Part shown: positions 15,899-19,322 of the stretch, piece by piece
Layout of the letters: each line of letters begins with the position of its first letter
How positions within the stretch are numbered: the first letter of the stretch is position 1
Source of the DNA: Geodermatophilaceae bacterium
Lineage (GTDB): Bacteria > Actinomycetota > Actinomycetes > Mycobacteriales > Geodermatophilaceae
DNA length: 19,322 nucleotides
NCBI GenBank assembly: GCA_013811975.1
Contig: JACCUF010000441.1
Location: forward strand, 1 to 19,322
Reading direction: 5' to 3'
Notes under the pieces: model-generated
Database searches by the model: none
What the model was told of the DNA's origin: nothing
Seen by the model: only the letters and a program-made list of their open reading frames with translations
Translations under genes and position numbers: made by a program

Positions 15899-16782
15899 TA
15901 TTCGGGGCCTGGCGCCCACGGGCCGAATACCCGTTCCGCGGTGGCGGTGAGCCGCTGGCACAGGGTCGCCACATCAGTCCCGGTCAACTCGGCAAGGGCC
16001 CGGATCGTGTACGGCGTGAGGTAGGGCGCATTGAGCCGGCCACGGAAGGGCGTCGGGGTGAGGAACGGTGCATCGGTCTCCACCAGCATCTGGTCCAAGG
16101 GCGTGATGGCCGCGGCCTGCGCCGTGGCACGGGCGTTGGAGAAGGTGACCGTCCCACTGAAGCTCAGGACCAGACCACGATCCAGGCAGCGCCGCGCGGT
16201 CTCGGCGTCGGAGGAGTAGCAGTGCAACACGGTGTGGCCCGGCGCACCCTCCTCGTCCAGAACTCGCAGCATGTCCTCGTAGGCATCGCGCGTGTGGATC
16301 ATCAGCGCGATGCCATGCCGCTTGGCTATGTCGATGTGCGCGCGCAAGGATTGTTCCTGCATCGCCCACCCGTCGGCGCCGGTGCGGAAGTGATCCAGGC
16401 CGGTCTCCCCGATCCCCCGAACCCGCGGCTGAGCGGCCAGTCGGTCGATTTCGGCCAGCGCCTCCTCGGTCGCCGTGCCGACGCCGGCTTCGTTGGGATG
16501 CACGGCGACCATCGCCAGTACGTCGGTCCGGTGAGCTGCGAGGTCGGCTGACCACTGCGACGAGGCGACGTCCACACCCACCTGTACGACCCGCGTGATG
16601 CCTACCGCGGCTGCGGCATCCAGTTCACTGTCGACGTCGATGCTGGAGTACCCGTCCTCGCTCAGGGAGTCGGCGAGGAGGTCCAGATGACAGTGGCTGT
16701 CCACCGCTGTTGCCGGTAATGGCTCCGGCAATGGCGGTCGCTCGCTCGCCCGGTTTGCCCGAGCCGAACTACTTCGACTCAT
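15898..16782 (-). CDS. tatD: TatD-family metal-dependent DNase
   Basis: TatD proteins are cytosolic TIM-barrel hydrolases with Mg-dependent 3'-5' exonuclease activity, linked to repair of oxidative damage. The 294 residues keep all metal-ligand motifs: DSHCHLD (His30, His32), AVHPNEAG (His95), GIGETGLD (Glu126), MIHTRDA (His163), VLHCYSS (His187) and VETDAPFLTP (Asp237). An unconserved tail of about 24 residues precedes the barrel, so a later start is possible but no better ribosome binding site is seen. Its ATG lies 14 bp inside the end of metG, so the two are surely co-transcribed and possibly coupled. The metG-tatD pairing is standard in actinobacteria. Confidence 0.95.
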   Translation of the reverse strand: MSRSSSARANRASERPPLPEPLPATAVDSHCHLDLLADSLSEDGYSSIDVDSELDAAAAVGITRVVQVGVDVASSQWSADLAAHRTDVLAMVAVHPNEAGVGTATEEALAEIDRLAAQPRVRGIGETGLDHFRTGADGWAMQEQSLRAHIDIAKRHGIALMIHTRDAYEDMLRVLDEEGAPGHTVLHCYSSDAETARRCLDRGLVLSFSGTVTFSNARATAQAAAITPLDQMLVETDAPFLTPTPFRGRLNAPYLTPYTIRALAELTGTDVATLCQRLTATAERVFGPWAPGPE

Positions 16783-18583
16783 CCGCGGCCGTCTTGGCAG
16801 CCAGTCTCTGGAGTTCCTCTTCCACGATCCCTACGTCCAGCTTCTTGAACACCGGGGTAGGGGTCGCCAGTGGCCTCCCGGGCGTGAGCGGGGTTGATCC
16901 CCAAGTAGCCAGCTGCTGGGTGTAATCCCCGGTGATGATCGGGTACGCGCAACCGTCGTCCAGGTCGTTCACTTCCTCGATCTGCGGTGCGGCAGACCAG
17001 ATCCCCTGACCACCGAGCAGTTCGTGCACCGTCTGCGCCGAGTGCGGCAGGAACGGCGTCAGTAGGGCCTTGCAGTCATCCACGGCCTGCAGCGCTACAT
17101 GCAGCACGGTGGCCATCCGGCCGGGGTCGGTCTCACGCAGCTTCCAGGGTGCCTCGTCGGAGAGGTACTTGTTGGCCTCGGCCACGACTCGGAGCGACTC
17201 GGTGGCGGCCGCCTTCTGCCGGGAGCGCTCGAGTAGTTCACCGATTCGGGCGAAGGCGCCAGCTGTCGACTCGAGCAGGCCGCGGTCGGCGGCAGTCAAT
17301 TCCCCCGCAGCCGGGATCGAACCGAAGTTCTTCGCGGTCAGCGAGATCGACCGGTTGACCAGATTCCCCCACCCGGCGACGAGCTCATCGTTGTTGCGGC
17401 GCAGGAACTCCGCCCAGGTGAAGTCGGTGTCCTGCGTCTCAGGCCCGGCGACAGCGATGAAGTACCGCAACGCATCTGGGTCGTACCGGGACAGGAAGTC
17501 GCGGACGTAGATCACCACCGATTGCGAAGTCGAGAACTTCTTGCCTTCCTGGGTCAGGAACTCACTCGAGACCACCTCGGTGGGCAGGTTTATTTGGCCG
17601 TACGAGCCGGGAGTCCCGCCTTTGCCGCCCTGACCGTTGTAGCCAAGTAGTTGGGCCGGCCAGATCTGGGCGTGGAAGACGATGTTGTCCTTGCCCATGA
17701 AGTAGTAGGCGTCAGTGTCCGGGCCCTGCCAGAACTCCCGCCACGCCTCGGGCTCACCGCGTCGCCGGGCCCACTCGATGGACGCGGACAGGTAACCCAC
17801 GACAGCGTCGAACCAGACGTAGATCCGCTTGTCGTCGCGGTCCTCCCAGCCTTCCAGTGGGACGCGGACGCCCCAGTCGATGTCCCTCGTGTACGAGCGG
17901 GGCTTGAGATCGTCCAACAGGTTGCGGGAGAAGTTGAGAACGTTGGGGCGCCATGACTTGCGGGTACCCAGCCAATCGCCCAGCGCATCGGCGAAAGCCG
18001 GCAGATCGAGGAAGTAGTGCTCACTCTCGACGAACAACGGTGTCTCACCGTTGATCTTGCTGCGGGGGTGGATCAGGTCGGTGGGGTCGAGTTGGTTCCC
18101 ACAGTTGTCGCACTGGTCCCCGCGGGCGCTGTCGTACCCGCAGATCGGGCAGGTGCCCTCGATGTACCGATCGGGCAGGGTCCGGCCGGTCGACGGGCTG
18201 ATCGCCCCGAGGGTCGTTTTGGGGAAGACGTACCCGTTCTTGAGCAACCCGAGAAAGATCTCCTGGGCGACTTTGTGGTGGTTGACCGTGCTGGTCCGGG
18301 TGAACAGGTCGTAGGACAGACCCAGCGCAACGAGGTCCTCGACGATGATCCGGTTGTTGCGGTCGGCGATGTCGCGGGGGGAAACGCCTTCGGCGTCGGC
18401 AGCGACCGTGATGGGGGTGCCGTGTTCGTCAGTGCCGCTGACCATCAGCACCCGATCGCCGGCCATCCGGTGATAGCGGCTGAAGACGTCCGAGGGCACA
18501 CCGAAACCGGACACGTGCCCGATATGCCGTGGACCATTGGCGTACGGCCACGCGACCGCAGTCAAGATGTGGCGAGTTTTCAC
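16769..18583 (-). CDS. metG: methionyl-tRNA synthetase
   Basis: MetRS charges initiator and elongator tRNA-Met. The 604-residue class I enzyme shows AWPYANGPRHIGH (HIGH box at 20-23), the CP-domain zinc knuckle with Cys145, Cys148, Cys158 and Cys161, WFDAVVGYLSASIEWA (257-272), GKDNIVFHAQIWPA (297-310) and a KMSKS-equivalent loop reading KFSTS at 349-353. The anticodon-binding helical domain follows (from about 385). There is no EMAP-type C-terminal dimerisation domain. The start is a GTG at 18581-18583 without a Shine-Dalgarno sequence; the conserved sequence begins immediately, so the start is well fixed. TAACCT lies six bases upstream, suggesting a leaderless mRNA. tatD overlaps its 3' end; the truncated permease gene ends 22 bp upstream. 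Confidence 0.97.
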   Translation of the reverse strand: MKTRHILTAVAWPYANGPRHIGHVSGFGVPSDVFSRYHRMAGDRVLMVSGTDEHGTPITVAADAEGVSPRDIADRNNRIIVEDLVALGLSYDLFTRTSTVNHHKVAQEIFLGLLKNGYVFPKTTLGAISPSTGRTLPDRYIEGTCPICGYDSARGDQCDNCGNQLDPTDLIHPRSKINGETPLFVESEHYFLDLPAFADALGDWLGTRKSWRPNVLNFSRNLLDDLKPRSYTRDIDWGVRVPLEGWEDRDDKRIYVWFDAVVGYLSASIEWARRRGEPEAWREFWQGPDTDAYYFMGKDNIVFHAQIWPAQLLGYNGQGGKGGTPGSYGQINLPTEVVSSEFLTQEGKKFSTSQSVVIYVRDFLSRYDPDALRYFIAVAGPETQDTDFTWAEFLRRNNDELVAGWGNLVNRSISLTAKNFGSIPAAGELTAADRGLLESTAGAFARIGELLERSRQKAAATESLRVVAEANKYLSDEAPWKLRETDPGRMATVLHVALQAVDDCKALLTPFLPHSAQTVHELLGGQGIWSAAPQIEEVNDLDDGCAYPIITGDYTQQLATWGSTPLTPGRPLATPTPVFKKLDVGIVEEELQRLAAKTAADESK

Positions 18584-18589
18584 ACCATG

Positions 18590-18595
18590 AGGTTA
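18590..18595 (-). promoter_or_regulatory. candidate -10 element for leaderless metG
   Basis: TAACCT on the minus strand, six bases before the metG GTG, puts transcription start at the G of the start codon. It lies in the 22-bp gap after the permease stop. No clear -35 is seen. Confidence 0.45.
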
Positions 18596-18605
18596 GTGAC
18601 GGACG

Positions 18606-19154
18606 CTATGCAGTTCGGGGCGACTCGGTTCGAGACGTCGCAGTGTCCTGCACTGGCGTGTGGTCTCCCCCAGGCGCCAGGCGGCTGTGCCGGGCGCTGT
18701 AGGCCAAGAACACGACAAAGCCGACCAGCATCCAGATCGCGAAGCGCAACCACGTCTCGCTGGTCAGGTTGAGCATGAGGAACAGGCACGCCAGCACGGC
18801 CAGGGCGGGGAGCACCGGGCTGAACGGCACCCGGAAGGCCCGCGGCAGATCCGGACGGGTCCGGCGGAGAATGATGACGCCGATGGAGACGAGCATGAAC
18901 GCGAACAACGTCCCGATGTTGACCAATTCGGCCAATGCCTCCAGCGGGATGAACCCGGCGAAGATGGTCACGACCACACCGACGCCGATCGAGATCCGGT
19001 ACGGCGTACCCCACTTGGGATGAACCTTGGCCAACCCCACGGGCAGCAACCGATCCCGGCTCATGGCGAAGAGCACCCTGGACTGGCCGAGCAGCAGAAT
19101 CAGCACGACCGAGGTGAGACCGGCGACGGCGGACTTCGTACGGAAGATGTTCAT
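18606..19154 (-). pseudogene. amino-acid permease (APC family), lacking its N-terminal half
   Basis: The 182 residues match only the C-terminal part of APC-superfamily cationic amino-acid permeases, which are usually near 480-500 residues. The reading starts in the helix of AVAGLTSVVLILLLGQSRVLFAMSRDRLLP, normally about transmembrane helix 8, and continues through KVHPKWGTPY, AELVNIGTLFAFMLVSIGVIILRRTRPDLPRAFRVP and three further helices to a hydrophilic tail. About five of twelve helices remain and the substrate-binding first half is absent. In the same frame a TGA lies 12 codons upstream of the ATG, and the remaining spacer is too short to hold the rest. The ATG has GAGGGGA close upstream, so a fragment could still be translated. 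I call it a 5'-truncated remnant; an alternative is a functional half-protein. Confidence 0.75.
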
Positions 19155-19177
19155 CGCTTCCCCTCGCTGTCGGCCGG

Positions 19178-19204
19178 TTGTTACCCCTCACGCCCGAGGG
19201 TCAA
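19178..19204 (-). promoter_or_regulatory. weak candidate promoter before the truncated permease
   Basis: TTGACC (19199-19204) and TAACAA (19178-19183) are separated by 15 bp, shorter than usual. Transcription would start about 17 bases before the permease ATG. The site lies 12 bp from the divergent CorA-like start. Confidence 0.25.
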
Positions 19205-19216
19205 ACTGATACCACA

Positions 19217-19322
19217 ATGAGCCTTTCCGAGACCCACCGCCACCCCTCGGTGGTGGCCTGCGCGGTCTACGTCGATGGCAAGCGGCACAGCGTGCCGGTC
19301 CACGTCGACAATGCCAGCGACG
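19217..19322 (+). CDS. corA: probable CorA magnesium/cobalt transporter, N-terminal fragment (3' end outside window)
   Basis: Only the first 35 codons are inside the window. They encode MSLSETHRHP followed by VVACAVYVDGKRHSVPVHVD, which resembles the start of actinobacterial CorA proteins (VVDC-x-VY-x-DG-x-R). CorA is a pentameric inner-membrane magnesium channel whose membrane helices and GMN motif would lie far downstream, so the call rests on a short match. No Shine-Dalgarno sequence precedes the ATG and no clear -10 box sits at leaderless spacing, so the start may be misplaced. It is the only plus-strand gene besides tetR and is divergent from the truncated permease. Confidence 0.5.
   Translation, partial: MSLSETHRHPSVVACAVYVDGKRHSVPVHVDNASD

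Noticed and set aside
18017..18772. 251-codon plus-strand frame across the metG start
   Set aside because: Antisense to metG and the permease remnant; no motif.
18580..19191. 203-codon minus-strand frame over the permease
   Set aside because: It is frame-shifted relative to the clearly hydrophobic permease frame and Arg/Gly-rich; it does not supply the missing N-terminal half.

Overview
The window is a GC-rich stretch of an actinobacterial (Actinomycetota) chromosome. The evidence is a dense housekeeping block with GTG starts, a resuscitation-promoting factor (RpfB), a DUF1023-type alpha/beta hydrolase, an actinobacterial lipoprotein, and the gene order metG-tatD-...-rpfB-rsmA-ispE and tRNA-Gln/glmU-prs-rplY-pth-mfd, which resembles the mycobacterial arrangement. 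I cannot name the genus. No rRNA, CRISPR array, prophage, insertion sequence or plasmid signature is visible.

Almost everything runs on the minus strand, so transcription goes from high to low coordinates. Right end (18600-19322): the first codons of a probable CorA magnesium transporter on the plus strand, then, divergently, an N-terminally truncated amino-acid permease that retains only about the last five membrane segments. Next (13500-18600): metG (MetRS), tatD (overlapping metG), a seven-helix membrane protein of unknown function, rpfB, rsmA and ispE; rsmA and ispE share an ATGA overlap. Then (9000-11600) comes an accessory-looking pair: a large alpha/beta hydrolase of the DUF1023 (Abhydrolase_8) family and a TetR regulator that converges on it tail to tail. 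Left block (1-8964): tRNA-Gln(TTG), glmU, prs (ATGA overlap with glmU), rplY/ctc, pth, mfd and a SurA-like lipoprotein that runs off the left edge.

Functionally the genes cover cell-wall precursor supply (GlmU makes UDP-GlcNAc), PRPP synthesis (Prs), translation and ribosome maturation (MetRS, Pth, L25, RsmA, tRNA-Gln), isoprenoid synthesis (IspE), DNA repair coupled to transcription (Mfd), nuclease quality control (TatD), cell-wall remodelling on resuscitation (RpfB) and extracytoplasmic protein folding (the lipoprotein).

This is mostly an ordinary region. The points worth a second look are the half-permease, three genes whose start codon lies one -10-to-start distance downstream of a TAnnnT-like box (candidate leaderless mRNAs), inverted repeats upstream of rpfB and at the tatD stop, two DnaA-box-like sites 22 bp apart between ispE and the hydrolase, the unidentified membrane protein next to rpfB, and a few deviations at conserved residues. 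I see no convincing new multi-gene system. Every stretch without a gene is shorter than 300 bases.
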